A stretch of DNA of 64,000 nt. Source: CAVTSA01 sp963737225. Lineage in GTDB: Bacteria > Chloroflexota > Dormibacteria > Dormibacterales > Dormibacteraceae. The notes under the pieces were generated by a model. It worked only from the letters and a program-made list of their open reading frames with translations, made no database searches and was not told the DNA's origin. How positions within the stretch are numbered: the first letter of the stretch is position 1; each line of letters opens with the position of its first letter. A program made the position numbers and the translations under genes. Of this stretch, positions 52,213 to 60,554 are shown in pieces. The stretch spans positions 434,001-498,000 of the forward strand of contig CAVTSA010000017.1 of the NCBI GenBank assembly GCA_963737225.1, given 5' to 3'.

Positions 52213-52950
52213 ATGAGCGCGACCAGCAGCGGCCGGGGCCCGCGTCTCCCCCTGCTGGCCGGTCCGCGACACGGCCCCCTGCCCTACTTCCTGCTCGCCC
52301 TGACGGTCGTCACCGGGCTGGTCGACGCGGTCAGCGTGCTGCGCCTGGGCCGAGTCTTCGTCGCCAACATGACGGGCAACGTCGTGTTCGTCGGCTTTGC
52401 GCTGGCGCGGGCTCCCGGGTTCTCGCTTGCCGCCTCGCTGATCGCGCTGGCGGGCTTCCTGGCCGGCGCCGGTGCCGGTGGCCGGCTGGTCGGCCGGCTG
52501 GTCCCCGACCGCGGGCGTCTGCTCCAGGTCACCGCTCTCATCGAGCTGGTCCTCTTCCTCGCCGCCACCATCGTCGCGTTTGCGAGCCTGGGCCGCTCGC
52601 CGGCGGCGATCTACGTCCTGGCGGCGCTGCTGGCACCCGCGATGGGCTTCCAGAACACGACCGCGCGACGCCTCGCGGTTCCTGACGCGACGACCACCGT
52701 GCTCACCATGACGCTCACCGGGATCGCCGCCGACCTCCGCTCGGGTCAAGGTCCGACGGCCGTCGTGAGGCGCCTGCTGTCGATCGGGACGATGCTGGTG
52801 GGCGCGTTCGTGGGAGCGGTGCTGGTGCTCTCCGGGCATCCGGCGGTCCCGCTCCTGATCGCGACCCTGCTGGCCGCGCTGGTGGTCGCCGGGCTCGCCC
52901 TCGCCCTGCGCGGTCAACCGCTGTGGCGGCAGGAGCCGCCCCGGGCCTAG
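52213..52950 (+). CDS. DUF1275 (YoaK-like) membrane protein
   Basis: 245 residues with six hydrophobic segments. LTVVTGLVDAVSVLRLGRVFVANMTGNVVFVGFAL is the hallmark of the DUF1275/YoaK family. APAMGFQNTTARRLAVPDATTTVLTMTLTGIAADL is a second family block. Its function is undefined, with some members tied to transport or stress. The ATG at 52213 is 5 bases after GGAGAAGG; the TTG at 52195 is less likely. It ends just before a palindrome pair. Confidence 0.85.
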   Translation: MSATSSGRGPRLPLLAGPRHGPLPYFLLALTVVTGLVDAVSVLRLGRVFVANMTGNVVFVGFALARAPGFSLAASLIALAGFLAGAGAGGRLVGRLVPDRGRLLQVTALIELVLFLAATIVAFASLGRSPAAIYVLAALLAPAMGFQNTTARRLAVPDATTTVLTMTLTGIAADLRSGQGPTAVVRRLLSIGTMLVGAFVGAVLVLSGHPAVPLLIATLLAALVVAGLALALRGQPLWRQEPPRA

Positions 52951-52985
52951 CGTCTCGTCTGAGGAACGTTGACGGTCCGAGTGGG

Positions 52986-53047
52986 CCGTTGGTGCACCAA
53001 TCGCCCTGTCGCGGTGCCCGAAATGGGGCGTTGGTGCACCAATCGCC
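52986..53047. repeat. Paired GGTGCACC palindrome repeat, copy 3
   Basis: TTGGTGCACCAA at 52989-53000 and 53031-53042, starts 42 bp apart. The spacer, read in reverse, is close to that of copy 2 (CCCCATT, CACCGC and GGGCG blocks). It lies between the convergent DUF1275 and DinB genes. Confidence 0.8.
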
Positions 53048-53554
53048 TCATTCTTCGCCCAGCAGTCCTCTGATGTACGCGGCCTGCCCGACGTGCTGCA
53101 GATCGTCACAGACGACACTGTTCAAGCGCACACCGAGCGTTACCGGCGGCGTCCAGTTGCGATCGACCACGCGGTCCAGGTCGGCATCCGTCAGGGTGGC
53201 CAGAAAGGCCTTGGTGGCGGCGTGGGTGGCATCCAGGTACCCCAGCAGGTTCTCTCCGTCAGCCAGCACCTGGCCGACCTGCTCTGAGCTCTGCCCGTAC
53301 CCCGTCGCGTCCTCGCCGAACGGCAGGTCCAGGCGCCGCGACCAGCCCTCGGCGATCCAGGTCTGGGGATGGTCGGCGGCCTCCGAGACATGGTCGTCCT
53401 GGACTCGGATGAGGTGCCAGATCAGCCAGGCGATCGTATTCGCCTCGGGTCCGGGCCGCGTCGCCAGCTGCTCGCGGCTGAGGCCGCTCACGACCTGATG
53501 GCATTCCTCGTGGACCCGATCGAAGGCGTCCTGCAGCAGCTCCGAGACGTTCAT
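53048..53554 (-). CDS. DinB-family (mycothiol-transferase-like) protein
   Basis: 168 residues, four-helix bundle. Metal-binding histidines fit IAWLIWHLIRVQDDHVSEA in the second helix and LQHVGQAAYIRGLLGEE at the C-terminus. DinB proteins with this pattern include thiol-dependent transferases using mycothiol or bacillithiol. A role in stress or detoxification is inferred. The ATG at 53554 is preceded by GGAGATCGCG. Confidence 0.75.
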   Translation of the reverse strand: MNVSELLQDAFDRVHEECHQVVSGLSREQLATRPGPEANTIAWLIWHLIRVQDDHVSEAADHPQTWIAEGWSRRLDLPFGEDATGYGQSSEQVGQVLADGENLLGYLDATHAATKAFLATLTDADLDRVVDRNWTPPVTLGVRLNSVVCDDLQHVGQAAYIRGLLGEE

Positions 53555-53575
53555 CGCGATCTCCTGATGGCGGCC

Positions 53576-54739
53576 CTATCCGAGCCCGGGACGTCCTGGT
53601 TGCCCGGGCTGGGGGTAGCCGGGCGGCGCCGGCTGCTGACTGTACCCCGGGACCGGCGGCTGCCAGCCGTCCGCGGGACCCTGCGGCTGGCCGGGCGCGG
53701 AACCCGGTGCCTGCCAGGCGTCAGGCGGAGGGGCGATCGGCCCCGGCCGGTAGCCCTGAGGGGGAGGCCCCTGCGGGGGCCAGGTGGAGGGTGGTTGCTG
53801 CCAGGAGGTGGTGGCAGCCGTTTGAGATCCACCCGGCCCCCGCTGGCCGCGCAGACGAGGGAGGCGGACGAGACGGTTCCAGCTCACGCCCAGCACCGCC
53901 AGCCCCACCCCTCCGACGGCGAGGTCGAAGACGATCGACAGGACCACGCCGACCAAGCTGGCGCCGACCAGGAAGATCGCCAGCCAGTCCGAGAAGTCCC
54001 ACAGGAAGTGCAGGCCGACCACGACGAAGTACATGCCGACCAGAGCCCAGCTGATGCGCAGCCGGTTGCGACGCTCCGCCGCGTGGAACAGGAACATGCC
54101 CAGAATGGCGGTCCAGAGACCATGGCCGAGGGGAGCCAGCATCCCGCGCAGGATCACGCTCCCGACCAGGCCCGGGAGAGAGAGGCCGTGCTGGGTGAGC
54201 AGGCCGTTGAAGGCGTAGCCCGCGCTTTCGAGCGCGGCGAACCCGAAGCCGACGGTGGCGCCGAGGACCAGGCCGTCAGTGGTCGTGTAGCGGCGCAGAC
54301 GCTGGGCGACGATGATCAGGGCCGCCAGCTTGGCCGCCTCTTCGATCAGCGCCACGAAGACGAACTGGTAGGGCACCGGGACCACGCTCAGCGGTGCCTC
54401 GAGCAGGGCTGCGAGGAGGACGCCCAGCGTTCCGCCGACCACGAACGCATAGAAGATGCGGGTCATCGGCAGATAGGAGTCGGCACGGTGGTCGAAGTTC
54501 CACGCCACCGCGGCCACCGGAATCATGAAAGAGCCGATCAGGATGTCGGCTGGAAGCAGGTTCGTGTTCTGGGTGACCGCGGTGACGACGATGCACACGA
54601 TCCAGAGCCCCGCCCCGAGGAGGAGCGTCCAGAGCCAGCGCCAGCGATGGCCGGAGCTGGAGCGCCCGGTGCGGACGTCGTAGCCACCGACCAGGGTGCC
54701 CTGGGTCGGGGTCGCGGTGGGATCAATCGCGGTCTGCAT
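53576..54739 (-). CDS. PrsW-family intramembrane metalloprotease with Pro/Gln/Gly-rich tail
   Basis: 387 residues, eight or more membrane helices. FVALIEEAAKLAALIIVA carries the EExxK motif, LAPLGHGLWTAILGMFLF the His of the H-x-x-W region, and VVGLHFLWDFSDW the final His-x3-Asp. PrsW proteins cleave within membranes to activate sigma-factor pathways. The C-terminal 85 residues are Pro/Gln/Gly-rich (QPPSTWPPQGPPPQGY) and probably cytoplasmic. The ATG at 54739 is chosen; the frame runs to 54862 through a palindrome repeat and is not homologous there. Confidence 0.8.
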   Translation of the reverse strand: MQTAIDPTATPTQGTLVGGYDVRTGRSSSGHRWRWLWTLLLGAGLWIVCIVVTAVTQNTNLLPADILIGSFMIPVAAVAWNFDHRADSYLPMTRIFYAFVVGGTLGVLLAALLEAPLSVVPVPYQFVFVALIEEAAKLAALIIVAQRLRRYTTTDGLVLGATVGFGFAALESAGYAFNGLLTQHGLSLPGLVGSVILRGMLAPLGHGLWTAILGMFLFHAAERRNRLRISWALVGMYFVVVGLHFLWDFSDWLAIFLVGASLVGVVLSIVFDLAVGGVGLAVLGVSWNRLVRLPRLRGQRGPGGSQTAATTSWQQPPSTWPPQGPPPQGYRPGPIAPPPDAWQAPGSAPGQPQGPADGWQPPVPGYSQQPAPPGYPQPGQPGRPGLG

Positions 54740-54816
54740 GGCTTTGGGTCCGAACGGTCTCCGCGTTCCGCATGCGGGCGCCCCGTCAGGCCGATGGTAA
54801 CCTTCCCCGGTCCCAC

Positions 54817-54892
54817 GTGGCTCACGAGGGCGACCAGTGCACCAACCGCCCTGATTTGTCACCCTGATTTGTCCGATTGGTGCACCAGCGGC
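54817..54892. repeat. Paired GGTGCACC palindrome repeat, copy 4 (diverged)
   Basis: CCAGTGCACCAA at 54834-54845 and TTGGTGCACCAG at 54877-54888, starts 43 bp apart. The spacer carries a direct repeat of CCTGATTTGTC. The flank GTGGCTCACGAGGGCGA (54817-54833) is identical to 42436-42452. It lies upstream of PrsW and at the 3' end of the LysR gene. Confidence 0.75.
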
Positions 54893-54909
54893 CCCGTCCT
54901 CCGGGCGTG

Positions 54910-55839
54910 CTAGCGGGCGCTGGCGGCCTCACCGTGCCGTCGGAGCGCGTCGAGGAGTGCCCGGGCCGCCTCACCCAGATATCCATCCCGCCGCTTGACC
55001 AGGACGACGGGGACGGCGACGTCGAGGCCGGCGATGTCGAGCACCGCGAGCGATCCCGTGACGAGCTCCTCCTGGATGCCGCTTTCGGGCAGGAACGCGA
55101 TCCCGAACCCGGCCTCCACCATCCGCTTCTGAGCGGTCAGGCTGTCGATGCGGAGGATGGCGGAATCGGGCACGCCGGCCGCCTCCAGGGCGCGGCGAAC
55201 GTAGCCGGCGCCCGCCTCGGGACGACCCGCGGGCTCTGGAAATGCGATCCATCGCTCGGCGGCCAGTGCCCCGAGACCGTCCCACGATCTGCCCGCGAGA
55301 TGGTGGTCCGGCGCCGCGGCGACGACCTGGCGCTCGGTGAACAGCGCCTCGCAGCGGAGGTCGACGGCCGGGTCATCGCCGTACCGCATCCCGAGCGTGA
55401 CCTCCGCCCGCCGCACCAGCTCGCTCACCTCCCGGCTGGTAGCGGTCCGCAGCGTCAGCTCGACGCCGGGGTGCCCCCGGGCGAACCGCCGCAGCGCGGG
55501 GGTGAGCGAGGTGCCGGCCAGCGTACCGACGAGCGCGACGCTGACCGGACCGGCCGCCTCAGAGCTGACCGCGCGGACCGCGGCCTCGGCGTCCCGCAGC
55601 GTGGCCAGCGTTCGTTCGGCGAACGGCAGGAGAGCCCTCCCGGCTTCGCTGAGCACCACGCCACCGGGCACCCGCTCGAACAGCGGCGCACCCAGCGAGC
55701 GTTCCAGCAGCGCGAGCCGCCGGCTCACCGCGGGCTGGGAGCGGAAAAGGTCGGCTGAAGCACGTGTGACGCCGCCCGCGCGGTGGATGGCGAGGAACGT
55801 CCGCAGCTGTTCGACCTCCAGAGTTGGAGCGGCATCCAT
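54910..55839 (-). CDS. LysR-family transcriptional regulator
   Basis: 309 residues. The winged HTH is LEVEQLRTFLAIHRAGGVTRASADLFRSQPAVSRRLALLERSLGAPLFER, at the N-terminus. The type-2 periplasmic-like effector domain follows, with LTAQKRMVEAGFGIAFLPESGIQEEL near the end. The ATG at 55839 puts the HTH at the usual place; the frame extends to 55881. Divergent from the PEP-mutase-family gene, which LysR proteins usually control. The 71-base gap is less GC-rich and includes the likely binding region. Confidence 0.85.
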   Translation of the reverse strand: MDAAPTLEVEQLRTFLAIHRAGGVTRASADLFRSQPAVSRRLALLERSLGAPLFERVPGGVVLSEAGRALLPFAERTLATLRDAEAAVRAVSSEAAGPVSVALVGTLAGTSLTPALRRFARGHPGVELTLRTATSREVSELVRRAEVTLGMRYGDDPAVDLRCEALFTERQVVAAAPDHHLAGRSWDGLGALAAERWIAFPEPAGRPEAGAGYVRRALEAAGVPDSAILRIDSLTAQKRMVEAGFGIAFLPESGIQEELVTGSLAVLDIAGLDVAVPVVLVKRRDGYLGEAARALLDALRRHGEAASAR

Positions 55840-55910
55840 GAGCAAAGTTGATGGACCTCGAAGGAAGTATGCATTGGACACATGGCACGGTGGAATCTAG
55901 CATCGAGGTC

Positions 55911-56750
55911 ATGACGTCCTTTCGCACGCTGCATCAGAGCGGACAGGGGTTCGTGATGCCGAACGCCTGGGACGCGGGGACCGCCGTCATCCTCGCCGAG
56001 GCAGGCTTCGAGGCGATCGCGACCACGAGCGCCGGCATCGCATTCTCGATGGGCCGGGCCGACCACACGATCCCCGAAGGCGGCTCGGAGGTGTCGCGCT
56101 CCCTGATGCTCGATCGCATCCGCGAGATCGCGAGCGCGGTCGAGATCCCGGTCAACGGCGACCTCGAGGACGGCTACGGCTCCTCCCCTGACAGCGTCGC
56201 CGAGACGATCCGGCTCGCCATCGACGCGGGCCTCGCCGGCGGCAACATCGAGGATTACGACAACGGCATCCTCTACGACGAGGGGCTCGCGGTGGAGCGG
56301 GTGGCGGCCGCCCGCCGGGCCATCGAAGCGAGCCGAGCAGACTTCGTCCTCACCGCGCGGACCGACGGCCAGCTGCTCGGAGCGCCGGTCCCGCTCGCCG
56401 ATTCCATCCGCCGCTCCAACCGGTACCGGGAGGCGGGTGCCGATTGCCTCTACGTCCCGGGCATCAACGACCTGGATGCGATCGCGACGCTGGTGAGGGA
56501 GATCGAAGGCCCGCTCAACGTGGTGCTCGGCCTGGGCTCGAGCTCGCTCACGGTGGCCGCGCTGCGCTCGGTGGGGGTGGCGCGGATCAGCCTCGGCGGC
56601 ACCATCGCCCGCGCGGCCCTCGGCTTCGTCCGCCAGGCCGCGCAGGAGCTGCGCGGCCAGGGCACGCTCGGCTTCGCGGGGATCCAGATCCCTCAGCGCG
56701 AGCTGAACGTGCTGTTCGCGCGGCGCCAGGGGGCGAGCGCCGACTCCTAG
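55911..56750 (+). CDS. Isocitrate lyase/PEP mutase family protein
   Basis: 279 residues, TIM barrel. MPNAWDAGTAVILAEAGFEAIATTSAGIAFSMG opens the fold. VNGDLEDGYGSSPDSVAETI has the metal-binding D-x-E/D-D pattern, and GGNIEDYD and FVLTARTDG follow as in methylisocitrate and oxaloacetate-acetylhydrolase relatives. The catalytic KKCGH loop of isocitrate lyase is missing, as is typical of the diverse non-ICL members. The ATG at 55911 follows GAGG. Probably controlled by the divergent LysR gene. Confidence 0.8.
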   Translation: MTSFRTLHQSGQGFVMPNAWDAGTAVILAEAGFEAIATTSAGIAFSMGRADHTIPEGGSEVSRSLMLDRIREIASAVEIPVNGDLEDGYGSSPDSVAETIRLAIDAGLAGGNIEDYDNGILYDEGLAVERVAAARRAIEASRADFVLTARTDGQLLGAPVPLADSIRRSNRYREAGADCLYVPGINDLDAIATLVREIEGPLNVVLGLGSSSLTVAALRSVGVARISLGGTIARAALGFVRQAAQELRGQGTLGFAGIQIPQRELNVLFARRQGASADS

Positions 56751-56806
56751 CCCTCTGGTCGATCTCGGCGTCGCCCCGCGGTTCCGACGGAAGGCTAGCG
56801 GGCAGG

Positions 56807-57886
56807 GGGCGATTGGTGCACCAATCGCCCATTCCGCGGCCCGCAATAGCGGTCATGGAGCGACTCTTCCGCGAGCTCGCGGGTCCTCTTGCCGAAGGTC
56901 GAGAGGTCGGCTGTTGGTGGCGAGGACGTCGTGTCATGGCCATCGATGGGAGCACGCTGAGTCTCGCCGAGAGCGAGGAGAACGAAGCCTACTTCGAGGG
57001 CCAGGTGGCAAAGGGGGACGTGCGCCAAGGGCCGCCCCGGGCGCGCGTCGTGGCCTTGATCGAGTGCGGTACTCGTGCGTTGGTCGATATCGCATTCGGT
57101 CGCTACGACGACAGTGAACAGGATCTCGCCGTCCGTCTGTTGAGTTCGGTGACGCCAGATATGCTGGTGCTGGCGGACCGCAATTTCCTGGGCACCAAGC
57201 TCTGGCAGCGCTTCGTCGAGGAGCGCCAAGCCGACGTGGTCTGGAGGGTGCCCGCCCACATCGCCAAGAAGGTGCAAGAGCGCCTTGGGGACGGAAGCTA
57301 CCTGGCCCTGGTGGGAGCGAGTCGGAGCCGCAAGCCCAACCCCATCACAGTCCGCGTCATCGAGTACACGATCGCCGGCTCGAGCACCGTCTACCGACTC
57401 GCCACCAACCTGCTCGACCCCAACCTCGCACCCGCCCAGGAACTGGCCGGCCTCTACGGCGAACGCTGGGAGATCGAGGGCTGCTACGAGGAGCTGAAGA
57501 TCACCCAGTGCGGGCTGCGGCGCCTGCACAGCCTGCGATCGGGCTCGGTGGAGGGAGTCAGGCAGGAGTTCTGGGCAAACTGTGTCCTCTATCAGCTGAG
57601 CCGCGACCTGGCCCATCGCGGCGCCGCCATGACCCCTGAACGAGACTGCGAGCGGATCTCCTTCAGCCTGGTTCAGGATGTCCTCCGCCGAGGGACGCAG
57701 CAGGTCTGGGTGACCACCCGCCAACTCGGCACCCTGATCACCCGAGCGACCGGGGAACTGGTGATCCCACACGCCCTGCTGACGCGCAGAGATCGCAGCT
57801 ACCCAAGGGTTCTCAAGGTTCGCAGACTGCTGCGCTACCCCCTCCGTAAACGCGAACGCAACCCGGGCGATTGGTGCACCAACAGC
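56807..57886 (+). mobile_element. Palindrome-bounded cassette containing an IS4 transposase fragment (repeat copy 5)
   Basis: TTGGTGCACCAA at 56813-56824 and 57871-57882 flank a truncated IS4 transposase. The bases inside the left palindrome (CCCATTCCG...CCGCAA) and before the right one (CGCAACCCGGGCGA) match the start and end of the 30-bp spacers of the short paired copies. Either the short copies are internally deleted forms of this element, or the transposase fragment inserted inside a palindrome pair. Confidence 0.6.
56855..57863 (+). pseudogene. IS4-family DDE transposase, truncated at both ends
   Basis: About 336 residues of the catalytic core: AIDGSTLSLAES (first Asp), MLVLADRNFLGTK (second Asp) and GLYGERWEIEGCYEELK (Glu with the Y-x2-R-W-x-I-E pattern). 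Relatives have another 100 or so N-terminal residues (an IS4 N-terminal region ending in a helix before MERLFRELAGPLA), which are missing. The frame has no stop before 58735 and runs through the right palindrome into antisense methyltransferase sequence, so the C-terminus is also lost. Probably inactive. Confidence 0.75.
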
Positions 57887-57916
57887 CGGCTCCGAGGACC
57901 AGGCGCGGTCTCGAGG

Positions 57917-58711
57917 TCAGCGAACCGCCGTCACGACGTGGACCGAGAACCAGGGGCCGCCGTACCACATCCTCGGGCCGAGGTTGCGGCGCTGGACGTT
58001 TTGCAAGCCCAGGTGGCCCAGCCAGTCGACGTAGTGGCGGGTGAACAGCAGGTCGGCGATCACCAGCCTTCCGCCGGGCCGAAGCACACGAGCGGCCTCG
58101 AGGATCGCGGCTCGGCGCCGTTCCTGGCCGCGGATGTTATGGATCGCCAGGTTGCTGACGACCACGTCGAAGCTGCCGTCGGCGAAGGGAAGGCGGGTCA
58201 TGTCGGCGGTCTCGACCTCGACGCGCCCGGCGACGCCCTCGAGACTCGCGTTGTGCAGGGTGGCCTGCATCGAGTTGCCGGTCTGTTCCGGTCGCCACAG
58301 GTCGATGCCCACTGCACGGCCCCGGGGGAGCAGCTTGGCCGCGGTCAGCAGCACCGCCCCTCGACCGCAGCCGAGGTCGAGAAGTCGCTCGTCCCCCCGC
58401 AGACGCAGATCAGTCAGCAGGTCGGCCCAGACGGCGAACTTACCGGCGCGGGTCGCGTACGCGTACACCGCCGCGCTGCCGACGAGCAGACCTCCAATCA
58501 CCCCTGCCGCGGCTCCACGCCGGGGCCGGCCCTGCACGAAATCGCGCAGAACCACGGAGGTCATGGCAAGGCCGAACGTCGCCACGCCCATCGCGTGCAC
58601 GGGTGCGGGGACTTTGGTCGGGTCGCCGTCGACTCCGTACTCACCCCGGTGCCGGAAGGGGTCGAGCCGGCCGTCTGCGGCAGGGGCGTTCAGCGGCGCG
58701 TCGAGGCTCAT
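57917..58711 (-). CDS. SAM-dependent methyltransferase with N-terminal membrane helices
   Basis: 264 residues. Two hydrophobic stretches lie at about residues 40-60 and 70-90. The class I SAM domain follows: LLDLGCGRGAVLLTAAKLLP (motif I), GIDLW (motif II), FADGSFDVVVSNLAIHNI (motif III/IV) and LRPGGRLVIADLL. The product probably acts at the membrane, perhaps on a lipid or quinone-like substrate. The ATG at 58711 overlaps the stop of the esterase gene at 58708, giving an esterase-methyltransferase operon under the TetR regulator at 59696. Confidence 0.8.
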   Translation of the reverse strand: MSLDAPLNAPAADGRLDPFRHRGEYGVDGDPTKVPAPVHAMGVATFGLAMTSVVLRDFVQGRPRRGAAAGVIGGLLVGSAAVYAYATRAGKFAVWADLLTDLRLRGDERLLDLGCGRGAVLLTAAKLLPRGRAVGIDLWRPEQTGNSMQATLHNASLEGVAGRVEVETADMTRLPFADGSFDVVVSNLAIHNIRGQERRRAAILEAARVLRPGGRLVIADLLFTRHYVDWLGHLGLQNVQRRNLGPRMWYGGPWFSVHVVTAVR

Positions 58712-59649
58712 CGGACGGCCTCCTCTCTCATCTGATCGGTGGTTGATCGGGGGGCGCCGACGGCTCGGCGAAGGACACTCACGAGCTCCGCGAGCTGGCG
58801 CTGCGACACCTCCGCCGACTGGATCCCGAGCGACCCGTGGAACGTGCCCGGCCACTGGTGCAGCTCGACCGAGACACCCGCCTGGAGCAGGCGCAGCGCG
58901 TAGTCGATGGCGTCGTCCCGGTTCGGGTCGAACTCCGCGGTACCGATGTAGGCAGGGGGCAGACCCGACAGATCGGTAGCCCGCGCGGGGGCGGCGTAGG
59001 GCCCGGCGGCCGCCGGGCCCAGGTAGTGCTGCCACACCTGCGTCATCTTGTTCCGGTTCAGGAAGGGCGTATCGGTGAAGTTCCGCGCCGACCACGTCTC
59101 CTGGCGGTCGTCGAGCGCCGGCTGGTTCAGTACCTGGAACCGGATCCTGGGTCCTCCGCCGTCCCGTGCCCGCAGGGTGGCCGCGGCCGCGAGCCCCGCG
59201 CCGGACGACTGGCCCGCGATCGCGATCCGGTCCGGGTCGATGCCGAGCTCGTCCGCATGCTTCGCGGTCCAGGTCAGCACGGCGTAGGTGTCGTCGAGGG
59301 CGGCCGGATATCGGTCCTCCGGAGCCCGGCGATAGCCGACCGAGATCACGACCGTGCTCGTGCTGTCTGCGAGCCGGACGACCATCGGATGCTCGGTCTC
59401 CAGATCCCCCATCACGAAGCCGCCGCCGTGCAGCCAGATGATGGCGCCCCCGCGCGCGGCGCGCGGACGGTAGATCCGTACCGGCACCTCCGGAGCCGAG
59501 GGCACCATGCGGTCCTCGATCTCCATGTCCGCGGTCTCGGGCGAGGGCATCCTGGCAGCCAGCTCCGAGAGGTTCCGGCGGGCGGTGGCCGGGTCGCTCA
59601 GGTCGGCTGGGGGGAACATCGGGATGAACGGCACGAGTTCCGGATCCAT
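58708..59649 (-). CDS. Hormone-sensitive-lipase-family alpha/beta hydrolase
   Basis: 313 residues. The oxyanion motif is IIWLHGGGFVMGDLETEHP, the nucleophile elbow IAGQSSGAGLAAA, the acid likely in GTAEFDPNRDDAIDYA, and the His in HQWPGTFHGSLG. This is a complete HSL (family IV) carboxylesterase. The ATG at 59649 is just upstream of homology and next to a palindromic operator. It is the first gene of the operon with the methyltransferase, divergent from the TetR gene, which probably represses it. Confidence 0.88.
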   Translation of the reverse strand: MDPELVPFIPMFPPADLSDPATARRNLSELAARMPSPETADMEIEDRMVPSAPEVPVRIYRPRAARGGAIIWLHGGGFVMGDLETEHPMVVRLADSTSTVVISVGYRRAPEDRYPAALDDTYAVLTWTAKHADELGIDPDRIAIAGQSSGAGLAAAATLRARDGGGPRIRFQVLNQPALDDRQETWSARNFTDTPFLNRNKMTQVWQHYLGPAAAGPYAAPARATDLSGLPPAYIGTAEFDPNRDDAIDYALRLLQAGVSVELHQWPGTFHGSLGIQSAEVSQRQLAELVSVLRRAVGAPRSTTDQMREEAVR

Positions 59650-59651
59650 TA

Positions 59652-59668
59652 CGCTACTGATAGTAGCG
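59652..59668. promoter_or_regulatory. TetR operator, CGCTACT-GAT-AGTAGCG
   Basis: A perfect 7-bp inverted repeat with a 3-base spacer, in the 46-base gap between the divergent esterase (starts 59649) and TetR (59696) genes. Its location right at the esterase start fits repression by that TetR protein. Confidence 0.75.
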
Positions 59669-59695
59669 CAAATCGGGGAGGCTAGGCTAGCGTCA

Positions 59696-60268
59696 ATGCC
59701 CGAAGCGAGCACGCCGGCCCTGGGTCGCCCCCGCGCGGACGTCGACGAGACGGTGTTCGCCGCCACCCTGCGGTCGGTGGACGAGCTGGGATACGCGGGC
59801 GCGACCATGGACCGGATCGCGGCGGCGGCCGGTGTCGCCAAGACCACGCTCTACCGGCGGTGGCCGTCGAAAGGTGTGCTGATCACCGAGTGCCTCGCTC
59901 ACACGTTCGGCCCCCCGCCGGCTCCGGGTTCCCGCTGGTTGCCCTCCACCGACCCCAGAGAGGCGTACCCGGCGGCGATCAGGTGGGTTGCCGCCAGGAT
60001 CGGCGAACCTGGAGTTGGCGCGGCTTTCGCCGGTGTGTTCACCGACGCGATCAGCGACCCGGCGCTCCGCGAGTTCCTGCTCCACCGACTGCAGGACCCC
60101 TACCAGGACGCGCTTCAGGAGGCGCTCGGGGAGTCGACGGAGCATTTCCTGCTCCACGTCGACGTCATCGTCGGCACCCTCCTTCATCGGCTCGGCATAC
60201 GGGGGGCGCCGATGGCGGAGGCCGACGTGGAAGCGCTCATCACGCTGATCCTCGGGGACCTTGCCTGA
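59696..60268 (+). CDS. TetR-family repressor of the esterase operon
   Basis: 190 residues. The HTH is GATMDRIAAAAGVAKTTLYRRWPSKGVLI at about residues 35-63, near the TetR-AcrR consensus for actinobacterial-type proteins with C-terminal domain TetR_C_11-like (YPAAIRWVAARIG). The ATG at 59696 is chosen; the open frame to 59507 runs antisense over the esterase. The operator at 59652-59668 is in the shared promoter, so the protein likely controls both itself and the hydrolase/methyltransferase pair. Confidence 0.85.
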   Translation: MPEASTPALGRPRADVDETVFAATLRSVDELGYAGATMDRIAAAAGVAKTTLYRRWPSKGVLITECLAHTFGPPPAPGSRWLPSTDPREAYPAAIRWVAARIGEPGVGAAFAGVFTDAISDPALREFLLHRLQDPYQDALQEALGESTEHFLLHVDVIVGTLLHRLGIRGAPMAEADVEALITLILGDLA

Positions 60269-60554
60269 GCGGCGCCAGGCATCGATGGCCGGCCCGGATC
60301 GTCCCGGGGTACGGACGCGCTCCCCTCGTGCTGATTCGACGGCCAGAGCGTCGCAAGCTCGGACGGCCGACCCGTAGTGGGCCACGCGTAGAAGCCGCCG
60401 GGTCACCCGCGTTCGGCCTCGCGCGTCCCACCGTAACCCGCGACCGAGCGCGCTCGTTGCCCAGTCGTGAGGCAGGGTGACCGGCGGGGCGCGGAAGACC
60501 GATCCGGCATCGCAGGCTCAACGTCGGTGGTGTGAAGGGTCCCCAGGAGGGCAC
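60269..60554. other. 286-base intergenic stretch, nothing recognised
   Basis: GC-rich DNA between the TetR gene and the beta-propeller gene. No RNA gene, repeat or supported ORF was seen. The promoter of the downstream gene should be here, and a good RBS (AGGAGGG) precedes its ATG. Confidence 0.6.
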
